In this document: positions 1 to 7,835 of the stretch, in pieces
How the letters are laid out: each line of letters opens with the position of its first letter
Numbering within the stretch: the first letter of the stretch is position 1
The notes under the pieces: generated by a model
The model's database searches: none
Seen by the model: the letters and a program-made list of their open reading frames with translations, nothing else
Told to the model about the DNA's origin: nothing
Origin: an uncultured Roseateles sp.
GTDB taxonomy: Bacteria; Pseudomonadota; Gammaproteobacteria; Burkholderiales; Burkholderiaceae
Length of the DNA stretch: 30,290 nt
Direction: 5' to 3'
Assembly (NCBI GenBank): GCA_946480605.1
Contig: CAMLKW010000022.1
Span: forward strand, 1 to 30,290
Made by a program: the position numbers and the translations under genes

Positions 1-370
1 GCGTGATGGCCTTCAGCCAGCTCTTGGGATTCACGGCCTGGAACAGCGCCGCCTGGGCAAAGCCCAGGCGCTCGGGCGCGCGGTCCTGCGCGGCGGGGCC
101 GCCCGCCAGCTTCCAGGCCAGCACCAGCATGTACAGCGTGCCGGCCAGCTTCAGCGCCGCATGCAGCGCGGGCCAGGTGGTGAACAGCACCCCCAGACCC
201 ATGCAGGTCGCGAAGGTTTGCACCGCGCCGCCCGCATTGATGCCCAGGATGGCCGGCAGCGTGCGCCGGTAGCCGTGGTGGGCGCCACTGGCCACCAGCA
301 TCATGTTGTTGGGGCCCGGCGTGCCGGACATCAGTGCGCAGTAGCCGACCAGGGGCAGCAGTTCGTTCAT
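1..370 (-). CDS. LysE/RhtB-family amino-acid exporter, partial
   Basis: Reading the minus strand from the ATG at 370 gives 123 codons that run off the left edge, so the C-terminal part is missing. The N-terminal motif TPGPNNMMLVASGAHHG, the following HGYRRTLPAILGI and the later FQAVNPKSWLKA are hallmarks of the LysE/RhtB family. These are inner-membrane proteins of about 200 residues with five to six helices that export amino acids or related small metabolites. Hydrophobic helices are visible near residues 5-25, 40-63 and 68-88. The substrate cannot be told from sequence. The gene points away from the galactose operon and is probably unrelated to it. I did not find a strong Shine-Dalgarno sequence before the ATG, but the family motif sits at the expected distance from this start. 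Confidence 0.88.
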   Translation of the reverse strand, partial: MNELLPLVGYCALMSGTPGPNNMMLVASGAHHGYRRTLPAILGINAGGAVQTFATCMGLGVLFTTWPALHAALKLAGTLYMLVLAWKLAGGPAAQDRAPERLGFAQAALFQAVNPKSWLKAIT

Positions 371-478
371 GCCCGCATTGCAGCCGTGGCAGCACGGCCG
401 GCCAAGGCACAACGCCGCGGCTGTACGAGCGCGCTGTATCAGCGCCGCGACCCGTACAAAGGCCGGGGCCCGGAAAGA

Positions 479-537
479 CGAAACCCGCAGGGCATGCCGC
501 TGCGGGTTGTCTGTGCGGCGCCCCGGAGGGGGGCGCC
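479..537 (-). terminator. Two tandem hairpins downstream of the small ORF
   Basis: Two stable inverted repeats lie just after the stop codon of the small minus-strand gene. The first met on that strand has 8-bp arms GGCGCCCC/GGGGCGCC (517-524 and 530-537) around a 5-base loop. The second has 9-bp arms AACCCGCAG/CTGCGGGTT (482-490 and 500-508) and is followed on the minus strand by a weak T-rich stretch. The position and shape fit a transcription terminator for the small ORF; neither hairpin has a long U tract, so the call is moderate. Confidence 0.45.
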
Positions 538-551
538 TGGGGTCAGTCAGT

Positions 552-647
552 TCAGGCGGTGGCGCCGAACTTGGAGGCGGACACGTCGCTCAGCTGGGCC
601 ACGATGGCCACGACCGAAAAAGTCAGCGTGATGATCAGCAGTTCCAT
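552..647 (-). CDS. Small membrane peptide of 31 residues, unknown family
   Basis: The minus strand holds an ATG at 647, a stop at 552-554 and 31 codons between. A purine-rich ribosome binding site (AAAGGAAAAAGAA) ends directly before the ATG. The peptide starts MELLIITLTFSVVAIVAQLS, a single hydrophobic helix of about 17 residues, followed by a short polar tail ending in FGATA. I do not recognise the family. A sigma70-like promoter with dyad repeats lies upstream (680-725) and hairpins that may terminate it lie downstream (482-537), so it looks like an independent one-gene unit. It could be a small regulatory membrane protein, a type I toxin-like peptide or the leader of the exporter gene. 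The signals around it are better than chance, but a 31-codon frame cannot be proven from sequence alone. Confidence 0.5.
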   Translation of the reverse strand: MELLIITLTFSVVAIVAQLSDVSASKFGATA

Positions 648-679
648 TTCTTTTTCCTTTGCTTGTTGATTCGGGCTCT

Positions 680-708
680 ACTGTAAGGGTTAACACCAGG
701 TGTTGCAA
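680..708 (-). promoter_or_regulatory. Sigma70-like promoter for the small peptide gene
   Basis: On the minus strand TTGCAA (703-708) and TACAGT (680-685) are separated by exactly 17 bases; each matches four of six consensus positions of sigma70 -35 and -10 boxes. The expected transcript would start near 673, about 25 bases before the ATG at 647, leaving room for the ribosome binding site. Confidence 0.5.
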
Positions 709-725
709 GGGTTTACCCTGGTGTT
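692..725. promoter_or_regulatory. Nested dyad repeats, probable double operator
   Basis: AACACC-A-GGTGTT (692-704) is a 13-base palindrome lying inside the promoter spacer. GGGT-TT-ACCC (709-718) is a second dyad, and AACACCAGG (692-700) pairs with CCTGGTGTT (717-725). On the minus strand the word AACACC recurs 21 bases apart and AACCCTT 22 bases apart, about two helical turns, as expected for two regulator dimers on one face. Read on the plus strand, the outer pair plus six Ts could instead be a terminator, but no plus-strand gene precedes it. Confidence 0.45.
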
Positions 726-775
726 TTTTCACCAGTCGCTCTGTCGGGGTTGTGGCGCGGTGGTTTTCTATATGA

Positions 776-789
776 ATTCCGTATGGAAT
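776..789. promoter_or_regulatory. Palindromic operator-like site upstream of dgoD
   Basis: ATTCC-GTAT-GGAAT is a dyad with 5-bp arms, 76 bases before the dgoD start, in an AT-rich pocket (766-805) of otherwise GC-rich DNA. This is the only obvious dyad between the small-gene promoter and the operon. Its form resembles sites of IclR- or GntR-type sugar-acid regulators; that assignment is inference. I could not fix a confident -35/-10 pair. Confidence 0.4.
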
Positions 790-864
790 AAGCGGATAAA
801 ACGATATTTCAGAACTAGCTGACACTCCTAAGCTCCGGGCCGTTCCTGAACGATCCATGAGCCC

Positions 865-2013
865 ATGCGAATCACCAAGCTGACGACCTACCGTGTGCCC
901 CCGCGGTGGATGTTCCTGAAGATCGAGACCGACGAAGGCGTCGTCGGCTGGGGCGAGCCGGTCATCGAAGGCCGCGCGCGCACCGTCGAGGCGGCCGTGC
1001 ACGAGCTGTCCGACTACCTGGTGGGCCAGGACCCGTCCCGCATCAACGACCTCTGGCAGGTCATGTACCGCGCCGGCTTTTACCGTGGCGGCCCCATCAT
1101 GATGAGCGCCATTGCCGGCATCGACCAGGCGCTGTGGGACATCAAGGGCAAGGTCATGGGCCAGCCGGTGTACGAGCTGCTGGGCGGCCTGGTGCGCGAC
1201 AAGATGAAGGTCTATTCCTGGGTCGGCGGCGACCGCCCGGCCGACGTCATCCGCGACATCAAGCGGCTGCGCGAAGGCGGCTTCGACACCTTCAAGATGA
1301 ACGGCACCGAGGAGCTGGCCATCGTGGACAGCTCGCGCAAGGTGGACGAGGCCGTGGCCCGCATCGCCGAGATCCGCGCGGCCTTCGGCTCCGAGATCGA
1401 GTTCGGCATCGACTTCCACGGCCGCGTGGCCGCGCCCATGGCCAAGCCGCTGCTGAAGGCCCTCGAACCCTACCGCCCGCTGTTCGTCGAGGAGCCGGTG
1501 CTGGCCGAGCAGGCCGAGCAGTACCCGCGCCTGGCCGAGTACACCAGCATCCCGCTGGCGGCCGGCGAGCGCATGTTCTCGCGCTTCGACTTCAAGCGCG
1601 TGTTCCAGGCCGGCGGCATCTCCATCGTGCAGCCCGACCTGTCGCATGCCGGCGGCATCACCGAGTGCTTCAAGATCGCCGGCATGGCCGAGGCGCACGA
1701 CGTGGCCTTCGCGCCGCACTGCCCGCTGGGCCCGGTGGCGCTGGCGTCCTGTCTGGCGGTGGACTTCGTGTCGCACAACGCCGTGCTGCAGGAGCAGAGC
1801 ATGGGCATCCACTACAACAAGGGCGCCGAGCTGCTGGACTTCGTCAAGAACAAGGACGACTTCCGTATCGAGGACGGCTTCATCAACCCGCTGCGCAAGC
1901 CGGGCCTGGGCGTCGAGATCGACGAGGCCCGCGTCATCGAGGCCGCCAAGAACCCGCCCGACTGGCGCAACCCCGTCTGGCGCCACGCCGACGGCAGCGT
2001 CGCCGAATGGTGA
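865..2013 (+). CDS. dgoD: D-galactonate dehydratase
   Basis: This enolase-superfamily enzyme (EC 4.2.1.6) removes water from D-galactonate to give 2-dehydro-3-deoxygalactonate in the cytoplasm. It is 382 residues long, the length I know for Escherichia coli DgoD. The metal ligands are visible as D183 (in GIDFHG), E209 (in FVEEP) and E235 (in AAGERMF); the catalytic histidines are H185 and H285 (in APHCPLGP). The N-terminal capping domain covers about 1-115 and the barrel the rest. The start at 865 is weak in Shine-Dalgarno terms but begins exactly with the family's MRITKL segment; an ATG at 857 is out of frame. It is the first gene of the operon and its stop overlaps the dgoK start by one base (TGATG), so the two are translationally coupled. 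Confidence 0.96.
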   Translation: MRITKLTTYRVPPRWMFLKIETDEGVVGWGEPVIEGRARTVEAAVHELSDYLVGQDPSRINDLWQVMYRAGFYRGGPIMMSAIAGIDQALWDIKGKVMGQPVYELLGGLVRDKMKVYSWVGGDRPADVIRDIKRLREGGFDTFKMNGTEELAIVDSSRKVDEAVARIAEIRAAFGSEIEFGIDFHGRVAAPMAKPLLKALEPYRPLFVEEPVLAEQAEQYPRLAEYTSIPLAAGERMFSRFDFKRVFQAGGISIVQPDLSHAGGITECFKIAGMAEAHDVAFAPHCPLGPVALASCLAVDFVSHNAVLQEQSMGIHYNKGAELLDFVKNKDDFRIEDGFINPLRKPGLGVEIDEARVIEAAKNPPDWRNPVWRHADGSVAEW

Positions 2014-2912
2014 TGGCACGTCTGATCGCGCTGGACTGGGGCAGCACCCGGCTGCGCGCCTTCCTGCTGGGCGATGGCGGCGAGGTGCTGGCCACGCGCC
2101 AGTCCGACGACGGCGCCGCCACGCTGAAGGGTGCCGAGGCCTATGCCGCCGCGCTGGCTGCCCTGGTGGGCGACTGGCGTGCCCAGCAGCCCACGCTGAA
2201 GCTGCTGGCCTGCGGCATGGTCGGCAGCCAGTACGGCTGGCGCGAAGCGCCCTATGTGCGCTGCCCCGGCGGCGCCGCGGCGCTGGCCGCGCAGGCGCTG
2301 GCCGTGGACGAGGGCTTGAGCTTCATCCCCGGCCTGGTGGACGACGCGGCCCAGCCCGACGTCATGCGCGGCGAGGAGACGCAGATCGTCGGCGCGCTGG
2401 CGCTGCACCCCGGGCTGGCCGAGGACGCCGTTCTGGTGCTGCCCGGCACGCACTCGAAGTGGGCGCGCGTGAAGGGCGGACAGGTCACGGGCTTTGCGAC
2501 CCACATGACCGGCGAGCTGTTCGCGCTGCTGCGCCAGCATTCGGTGCTGAACCGCCTGATGCCGGCCGACGGCAGCTCGCCCGCATCGCCCGAGGCCTTC
2601 CTGAAGGGCGTGGACGCCGCGCGCGAGGGCGGCTCGCTGAGTCACCAGCTGTTCGCCGTGCGCACGCTGGGATTGTTCAAGCAGCTCAGCGCCGAGCAGC
2701 TGCCCGACTACCTGTCCGGCCTGCTGATCGGCCACGAGATCGCCGCCGAGTTGAAGCAAGCCGCGCAGCGCGTCGCGCTGATCGGCGACCCCGCGCTGTG
2801 TGCCCGCTATGCGCAGGCGCTGCAGCACCTGGGCCAGCCCGCGCCGCTGCTGCTCGACAACACCGCACCGGCCGGCCTGTGGGCCCTGGCGCAAACGATG
2901 AAACTGATCTGA
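2013..2912 (+). CDS. dgoK: 2-dehydro-3-deoxygalactonokinase
   Basis: A 299-residue sugar-acid kinase (EC 2.7.1.58) of the DGOK family that phosphorylates 2-dehydro-3-deoxygalactonate at position 6 with ATP. The N-terminal IALDWGSTRLRAF is the family's phosphate-binding loop. Further conserved blocks are LACGMVGSQYGWREAPYV (about 65-82), MRGEETQIVGAL (118-129) and VLPGTHSKWARV (142-153), the last including the GTHSKW motif typical of these kinases. The start is the ATG that overlaps the dgoD stop; an in-frame ATG six bases earlier is also possible and would add two residues. It is followed after a single base by the aldolase gene, so the three dgo genes form one tight unit. Confidence 0.95.
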   Translation: MARLIALDWGSTRLRAFLLGDGGEVLATRQSDDGAATLKGAEAYAAALAALVGDWRAQQPTLKLLACGMVGSQYGWREAPYVRCPGGAAALAAQALAVDEGLSFIPGLVDDAAQPDVMRGEETQIVGALALHPGLAEDAVLVLPGTHSKWARVKGGQVTGFATHMTGELFALLRQHSVLNRLMPADGSSPASPEAFLKGVDAAREGGSLSHQLFAVRTLGLFKQLSAEQLPDYLSGLLIGHEIAAELKQAAQRVALIGDPALCARYAQALQHLGQPAPLLLDNTAPAGLWALAQTMKLI

Positions 2913-2913
2913 C

Positions 2914-3531
2914 ATGCTCGAAGCCGCCCTGCAACACCTGCCCCTCGTCGCCATCCTGCGCGGCGTCAAGCCCGAGGAGGTCGAGGGCATCGCCGATGCG
3001 CTGTACGCCGAGGGCTTCCGCGTCATCGAGGTGCCGCTGAACTCGCCCAACGCGCTGGACTCCATCGCCCGCGTCGCGCGCCGCATGCCGGCCGATGCGG
3101 TGGTGGGCGCCGGCACCGTGCTGAGCGTGCAGGCCGTGGCCGACGTGCAGGCCGCGGGCGGCAAGCTCATCGTCATGCCGCATGCCGACGTCGAGGTCAT
3201 CCGCGCCGCCAAGGCGCGCGGCCTGTTCTGCGTGCCGGGTGCCGCCACGCCCACCGAGGCCTTCGCGGCCGTGCATGCCGGCGCCGACGCGGTCAAGCTG
3301 TTCCCGGCCGAGCTGGTCACGCCCACCATCGTGAAGGCCATGCGCGCCGTGTTGCCCAAGGAGCTGCGGCTGCTGCCGGTGGGCGGCATCACGCCCGACA
3401 ACATGGCCCCCTACGTGAAGGCCGGCGCGGCCGGCTTCGGCCTGGGCTCGGCGCTGTACAGCCCGGGGCTGAGCGCGGCCGACGTGGGCCAGCGCGCCCG
3501 CGCCTTCGTGCAGGGCTGGCGCGCGCTCTGA
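2914..3531 (+). CDS. dgoA: 2-dehydro-3-deoxy-6-phosphogalactonate aldolase
   Basis: A 205-residue class I aldolase of the KDPG/KHG family (EC 4.1.2.21). It splits 2-dehydro-3-deoxy-6-phosphogalactonate into pyruvate and D-glyceraldehyde 3-phosphate. The Schiff-base lysine is K128 in GADAVKLFPAE; the catalytic glutamate is E39 in RVIEVPLNSP, and the phosphate site is the glycine-rich PVGGITPDN near 155-163. The choice of KDPGal over KDPG as substrate rests on its place next to dgoD and dgoK and on the PLNSP sequence, which is typical of DgoA; plain Eda enzymes usually have a different residue set there. It ends the sugar-acid part of the operon; the next gene starts 35 bases on with its own ribosome binding site. 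Confidence 0.93.
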   Translation: MLEAALQHLPLVAILRGVKPEEVEGIADALYAEGFRVIEVPLNSPNALDSIARVARRMPADAVVGAGTVLSVQAVADVQAAGGKLIVMPHADVEVIRAAKARGLFCVPGAATPTEAFAAVHAGADAVKLFPAELVTPTIVKAMRAVLPKELRLLPVGGITPDNMAPYVKAGAAGFGLGSALYSPGLSAADVGQRARAFVQGWRAL

Positions 3532-3566
3532 CCCTGACCTCACAAAACAACGACAGGAGACAAGCC

Positions 3567-5957
3567 ATGAACCGCAAGCTCACGCTGGGCGCTGCGCTGC
3601 TGCTGGCCGCCCTGGGCCCGGCCGGCGCCGAGACGCTGCTCAAGCTCGACGCCCGCGCCGCCGTGCCCGCGCCGCAGACCGGCTATCTGAAGCTGGGCAG
3701 CGCCACTTCGCCCCAGGGCCAGACGCTGGCGGCCAACAGCCAGTACCTGCTGAAGGACGGCAAGCCCTGGCTGCCGGTCATGGGCGAGTACCACTTCACC
3801 CGCGCGCCGGCCTCGCAGTGGGACGCGCAGCTGCGGCTGATGAAGGCCTCGGGCCTGGACATCGTCGCGACCTATGTGTTCTGGAACCATCACCAGGAGC
3901 AGCCCGGCGCCTTCAACTGGCGCGGCAACCACGACCTGCGCCGCTTCGTGCAGCAGGCCCAGGCCGCCGGCCTGAAGGTGGTGGTGCGCCTGGGGCCCTG
4001 GTGCCACGGCGAGGCGCGCTACGGCGGCATCCCCGACTGGGTCGTGGACGCCATGCCCACGCGCGGCAACGACCCCGAGTACCTGGGCCATGTCGAGAAG
4101 CTCTACGCCGAGATCGGCCAGCAGATCAAGGGCCTGCTGTGGAAGGACGGCGGCCCGGTCGTCGGCGTGCAGCTGGAGAACGAATACAACCTGCGCGGCC
4201 CCGGCCAGGGCGAGGCCCACATCAGCGAGCTCAAGCGCCTGGCCATCAAGGCCGGCATGGACGTGCCCTTCTACACCGTCACCGGCTGGGACGGCGCGGT
4301 CTATCCGTCCGGCGAAGTGACCCCGGTGTTCGGCGGCTACCCCGACGAGCCCTGGTCGCGCAGCGCCAAGGAGCTGCCGCCCAAGGAGACCCACGCCTTC
4401 CGCTTCAACACCCGCGTCAGCGGCGACCTGGGCGCGCAGACCAAGGCCCACGGCGTCGGCACGGCCGAGTCGGACAAGGACAAGGTGCCCTTCTTCGGTG
4501 CCGAGTACGGCCCCGGCCTGCCGGCCATGTACCGCCGCCGCACGCTGGTGTCGCCGGACGACATCGCGTCCATGCTGCCGGTGCAGATCGGCTCCGGCGT
4601 GAACCTGCTGGGCTACTACATGTTCCACGGCGGCCGCAACCCGGTCGGCGCGGGCGGCACGGGCCTGGAGGAAAGCACGCTCAGCGGCGGCTACAACGAC
4701 ACGCCGCGCATCAACTACGACTTCCAGGCCCCGCTGGGCCCGGACGGCCAGCAGCGCGAGGTGCTGACCCGGCTGCGCCCTTATCACTACTTCCTGCGCG
4801 ACCACGGCGCCCAGCTCGCCACGATGACCGTGCGCCAGCCCGAGCGCTCGCCCGCCAACCCGGGCGACCTGCAGACGCCGCGCTGGTCCGTGCGCAGCAA
4901 CGGCGACAGCGGCTTCCTGTTCTTCAACAACCATGTGCGCCAGTACGCCATGCCCAGTCACGTGGGCGTGCGCTTCGAGATCGCGCTGCCTGGCGGCACC
5001 GTCACGCTGCCGAGCAAGCCGGTGGATCTGCCCAACGGTGCCTACTTCATCTGGCCCTTCAACCTGGACCTGGACGGCGTGAAGCTGCGCCATGCCACGG
5101 CCCAGCCGGTGGCACGGCTGGATGCCGGCGCGCAGGGCCTGGTGCACGTGTTCGCCGCCACGCCCGGCGTCGACGCCGAGTTCGCGCTGCCCGAGGGTCT
5201 GAAGACCTTCAAGCCCGATGCTGCCCAGCTGCAGCGCATCGGCGCCAGCAACGGCCGGCCGGTCAGCGTGATGCTGCTGTCGCCCGAGCAACTGGCGCAG
5301 CTGCAGATCCTGGACATCGCCGGCCAGCGCCGCCTGGTGTTCAGCGCGCAGCAGGCCTGGGTGGCCGACGGCAAGCTGCAGCTGCGCGGCCTGGCCACGC
5401 AGCCCTTGCAGGCGGCTGTCTTCCCGGCCCTGCCCAAGCCTGCGTCCGCCGGGCTGCAGGTGCGCCAGGACGGCTTGCTGCAGCGCCTCGTGCTGGCGGC
5501 CAGCGCCGCCGAGCCGGCGCTGCAGGCCCGCCAGACCCGCGCGGCCCGCACGGCGCCGCCCCTGCGCATCGGCGGTCATGCCAATGCGGCGGTTCAGCCC
5601 ATTCCCGAGGCCTTCGCGGCGGCGGCCAGTTGGTCGCTGAAGCTGCCCGCGCAGTTGCCGGCCACCGAGGACGCGCTGCTGGAACTGGACATCGTCGGTG
5701 ACATCGGCCGCGTGTTCGCCGGCACGACGATGCTGGATGACTGGTACTACAACGGCCAGCGCTGGCAGATCGGCCTGAAACAGTTCGCGCTGAAGCCGGG
5801 CGCCGAGTTGAAGCTCAGCGTGCTGCCGCTGCGCGCCGATGCGCCCATCTACATCGACGCGGCCCACCGCCCGACGTTCGCGCCAGGCCAGAGCCAGGTC
5901 GCCGAGCTGCGCGGCGTGCGGCTGCTGCCGATCCGACGCGCTGCCATCGCGCCATGA
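3567..5957 (+). CDS. Secreted GH35-type beta-galactosidase
   Basis: A 796-residue glycoside hydrolase. An AGGAGA ribosome binding site precedes the ATG, and residues 1-21 form a Sec signal peptide (cleavage expected after GPAGA). The catalytic barrel spans about 60-400: WLPVMGEYHFTRAP, the YVFWNHHQEQPG segment, VVRLGPWCHGEARYGG, and the proton donor E206 in VQLENEYN are characteristic of family GH35. The likely nucleophile is E313 in FFGAEYGPG. The rest (about 400-796) is beta-rich, with a probable jelly-roll region that ends in a GH35-like LNDWYYNG-style strand (LDDWYYNG near 728). It would release galactose from beta-galactosides in the periplasm or outside. Its stop overlaps the lactonase start (ATGA). 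Exact linkage specificity cannot be read from sequence. Confidence 0.9.
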   Translation: MNRKLTLGAALLLAALGPAGAETLLKLDARAAVPAPQTGYLKLGSATSPQGQTLAANSQYLLKDGKPWLPVMGEYHFTRAPASQWDAQLRLMKASGLDIVATYVFWNHHQEQPGAFNWRGNHDLRRFVQQAQAAGLKVVVRLGPWCHGEARYGGIPDWVVDAMPTRGNDPEYLGHVEKLYAEIGQQIKGLLWKDGGPVVGVQLENEYNLRGPGQGEAHISELKRLAIKAGMDVPFYTVTGWDGAVYPSGEVTPVFGGYPDEPWSRSAKELPPKETHAFRFNTRVSGDLGAQTKAHGVGTAESDKDKVPFFGAEYGPGLPAMYRRRTLVSPDDIASMLPVQIGSGVNLLGYYMFHGGRNPVGAGGTGLEESTLSGGYNDTPRINYDFQAPLGPDGQQREVLTRLRPYHYFLRDHGAQLATMTVRQPERSPANPGDLQTPRWSVRSNGDSGFLFFNNHVRQYAMPSHVGVRFEIALPGGTVTLPSKPVDLPNGAYFIWPFNLDLDGVKLRHATAQPVARLDAGAQGLVHVFAATPGVDAEFALPEGLKTFKPDAAQLQRIGASNGRPVSVMLLSPEQLAQLQILDIAGQRRLVFSAQQAWVADGKLQLRGLATQPLQAAVFPALPKPASAGLQVRQDGLLQRLVLAASAAEPALQARQTRAARTAPPLRIGGHANAAVQPIPEAFAAAASWSLKLPAQLPATEDALLELDIVGDIGRVFAGTTMLDDWYYNGQRWQIGLKQFALKPGAELKLSVLPLRADAPIYIDAAHRPTFAPGQSQVAELRGVRLLPIRRAAIAP

Positions 5958-6844
5958 CCCAGGCGCAGCTCGAACTGGCCCTGCCGCAGACCGCCCTGCT
6001 GGGTGAAGGCCTGCTGTGGCGCAACGGGCGCTGGTGGTGGACCGACATCCAGGGCGCCACGCTGAACGCCTGGCGTCCCGGCGAGGCCGAGGCGCTGTCC
6101 TGCAAGCTGCCGGACCGTGTGGGCAGCTTCGCGCACTGCCGCTCCGGCCGGGTGCTGCTGGGCCTGGCCAAGCGCATCGCGCTGGCCACGCTGGGCGATG
6201 ACCTGGAACTGGGGCAGTTGCAGACGCTGGCGCCGGTGGACGCCGCCGAATCGCGCACCCGCGTCAACGACGGCCGCACCGACCGCCGCGGCTTCTTCGT
6301 GTTCGGCACGCTGAACGAGGCCAGGGAGAAGCGCGCCATCGGCAGCTTCTACCAGTACTCGCTGCAGCACGGCCTGCGGCGCCTGGCGCTGCCGGCGGTG
6401 GCCATCGCCAACAGCATCTGCTTCAGCCTGGACGGTCGCACGATGTACTTCTGCGATTCGCTGACCCGGCGCATCCAGCAGTGCGACTACGACGCCGACA
6501 GCGCCCAGGTCGACAACCTGCGCTTGTTCGCCCAGGTGGCCGACGATGCCGAGCCCGACGGCTCGGTCATCGACGCCGAGGGCTGTTTATGGAACGCGCA
6601 ATGGGGCGCGGGCCGTGTGGCACGCTACGACCCGCAAGGGCTGCTGATGGCGAGCTACCTCGCCGCGGCCCCCCACACCAGCTGCCCCGCGCTGGGCGGC
6701 GAGGGCGGCGACCAGCTGATGGTCACCACCGCCCGCACGGACCTGAGCCGCGAGGCGCTGGCCGCGCAGCCGCTGTCCGGCAGCCTGTTCGGCCTGCGCC
6801 TGCCTCGGGCGCTGGCGGTTGAAGACACCCTGTTTGACGACTGA
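5954..6844 (+). CDS. SMP-30/gluconolactonase-family sugar lactonase
   Basis: A 296-residue six-bladed propeller enzyme of the SMP-30/regucalcin family that hydrolyses aldonolactones. The metal ligands expected for the family are E18 (ALLGEGLLW), N153 (AIANSICFSLDG) and D202 (EPDGSVIDAEG); N105 in RVNDGRTDRRG is the usual substrate-contacting asparagine. The FCDSLTRRI strand is also typical. There is no signal peptide, so it acts in the cytoplasm. In this operon it should open D-galactono-lactone made by the SDR dehydrogenase to D-galactonate, the substrate of DgoD. L-arabinonolactone is an alternative substrate for close relatives. Translation is coupled to the GH35 gene by the ATGA overlap at 5954-5957. 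Confidence 0.92.
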   Translation: MTQAQLELALPQTALLGEGLLWRNGRWWWTDIQGATLNAWRPGEAEALSCKLPDRVGSFAHCRSGRVLLGLAKRIALATLGDDLELGQLQTLAPVDAAESRTRVNDGRTDRRGFFVFGTLNEAREKRAIGSFYQYSLQHGLRRLALPAVAIANSICFSLDGRTMYFCDSLTRRIQQCDYDADSAQVDNLRLFAQVADDAEPDGSVIDAEGCLWNAQWGAGRVARYDPQGLLMASYLAAAPHTSCPALGGEGGDQLMVTTARTDLSREALAAQPLSGSLFGLRLPRALAVEDTLFDD

Positions 6845-6854
6845 AGGAGACGAC

Positions 6855-7835
6855 ATGACGATGCAACGACGCACCATCCTGAGCCTGGCCCTGCTGGCCG
6901 CCCCGCTGGCCGCGAGGGCCGCCGACCCGGTCAAGATCGGCTTCCTCGTCAAGCAGGCCGAGGAGCCCTGGTTCCAGGACGAATGGAAGTTCGCTGAAGC
7001 AGCCGCCAAGGACAAGGGCTTCACGCTGGTCAAGATCGGCGTGCCCAACGGCGAGAAGACGCTGGCCGCCATCGACAACCTGGCCGCCCAGAAGGCGGTC
7101 GGCTTCGTCATCTGCGCGCCCGACGTGAAGCTGGGCGTGGCCATCAACCGCGCCGCCAAGCGCCACAAGCTCAAGGTCATGTCCGTGGACGACCAGCTCG
7201 TGGACGGCGCCGGCAAGCCCATCGCCGACATCCCGCACATGGGCATCTCGGGCTACGAGATCGGCAAGCAGGTCGGCCAGGGGCTGCTGGCTGAAATCAA
7301 GGCGCGCGGCTGGAAGCTGGACGAGGTCGGCGTGCTGCGCGTCGCCTATGACCAGCTGCCCACCGACCGCGACCGCACCATGGGTGCCGCCGACGCGCTG
7401 AAGGCGGGCGGCGTGCCGGCCGCCAACGTCGTTGACGCACCGCAGGCCAAGACCGACACCGAGAGCGCCTTCAACGCCGCCAACATCGCGTTCACGAAGA
7501 ACGCCAAGTTCAAGAAGTGGGTGGCCTTCGGCCTCAACGACGAAGCCGCGCTGGGTGCCGTGCGTGCCGGCGAAGGCCGAGGCATCAAGGCCGACGCCAT
7601 GCTGGCCATCGGCATCGGCGGCAGCCAGACCGCGCTGAACGAGTTCACCAAGCCCACGCCGACCGGCTTCTTCGGCACCGTGCTGATCAGCCCCAAGCGC
7701 CATGGCTACGAGACCGCCGTGCACGTCTTCGAATGGGCCACGCAGGGCAAGGCACCCCCGCCCGTCACGCTGACCAGCGGCATCTTGATGACCCGCGCCA
7801 ACCAGGCCGAGATCCGCAAGCAAATGGGTTTGTGA
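6855..7835 (+). CDS. araF: Periplasmic arabinose/galactose-binding protein of an ABC importer
   Basis: A 326-residue periplasmic sugar-binding protein closely matching E. coli AraF along its length: [48 protein letters not shown] and LIGI-type strands are all in place, and the mature part starts [12 protein letters not shown]. AraF binds both L-arabinose and D-galactose, so the context favours galactose here. I chose the ATG at 6855 because GAAGGAGA precedes it; an in-frame ATG at 6819 lies inside the lactonase gene and lacks such a site. The signal peptide starts [20 protein letters not shown] and carries a twin-arginine pair, so Tat export is possible. Its stop overlaps the araG start by one base. 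Confidence 0.93.
   Translation: MTMQRRTILSLALLAAPLAARAADPVKIGFLVKQAEEPWFQDEWKFAEAAAKDKGFTLVKIGVPNGEKTLAAIDNLAAQKAVGFVICAPDVKLGVAINRAAKRHKLKVMSVDDQLVDGAGKPIADIPHMGISGYEIGKQVGQGLLAEIKARGWKLDEVGVLRVAYDQLPTDRDRTMGAADALKAGGVPAANVVDAPQAKTDTESAFNAANIAFTKNAKFKKWVAFGLNDEAALGAVRAGEGRGIKADAMLAIGIGGSQTALNEFTKPTPTGFFGTVLISPKRHGYETAVHVFEWATQGKAPPPVTLTSGILMTRANQAEIRKQMGL

Noticed and set aside
692..730. Rho-independent terminator on the plus strand
   Set aside because: The stem and six Ts fit, but no plus-strand gene lies upstream and the loop is long; an operator for the minus-strand promoter explains more.
547..2019. Long minus-strand frame of about 490 codons opposite dgoD
   Set aside because: It is a mirror of a high-GC coding gene: rich in Arg, His, Gln, Val and Ala with no recognisable motif, while the plus strand encodes an intact DgoD with all active-site residues.
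906..2912. Apparent 668-residue protein joining dgoD DNA to dgoK
   Set aside because: The first part is an out-of-frame reading of dgoD; only the segment from 2013 has kinase motifs, so dgoK is taken from there.
3540..5867. Minus-strand frame of about 775 codons opposite the GH35 gene
   Set aside because: Low-complexity composition with no family motif; the plus strand has a signal peptide, ribosome site and GH35 catalytic motifs.
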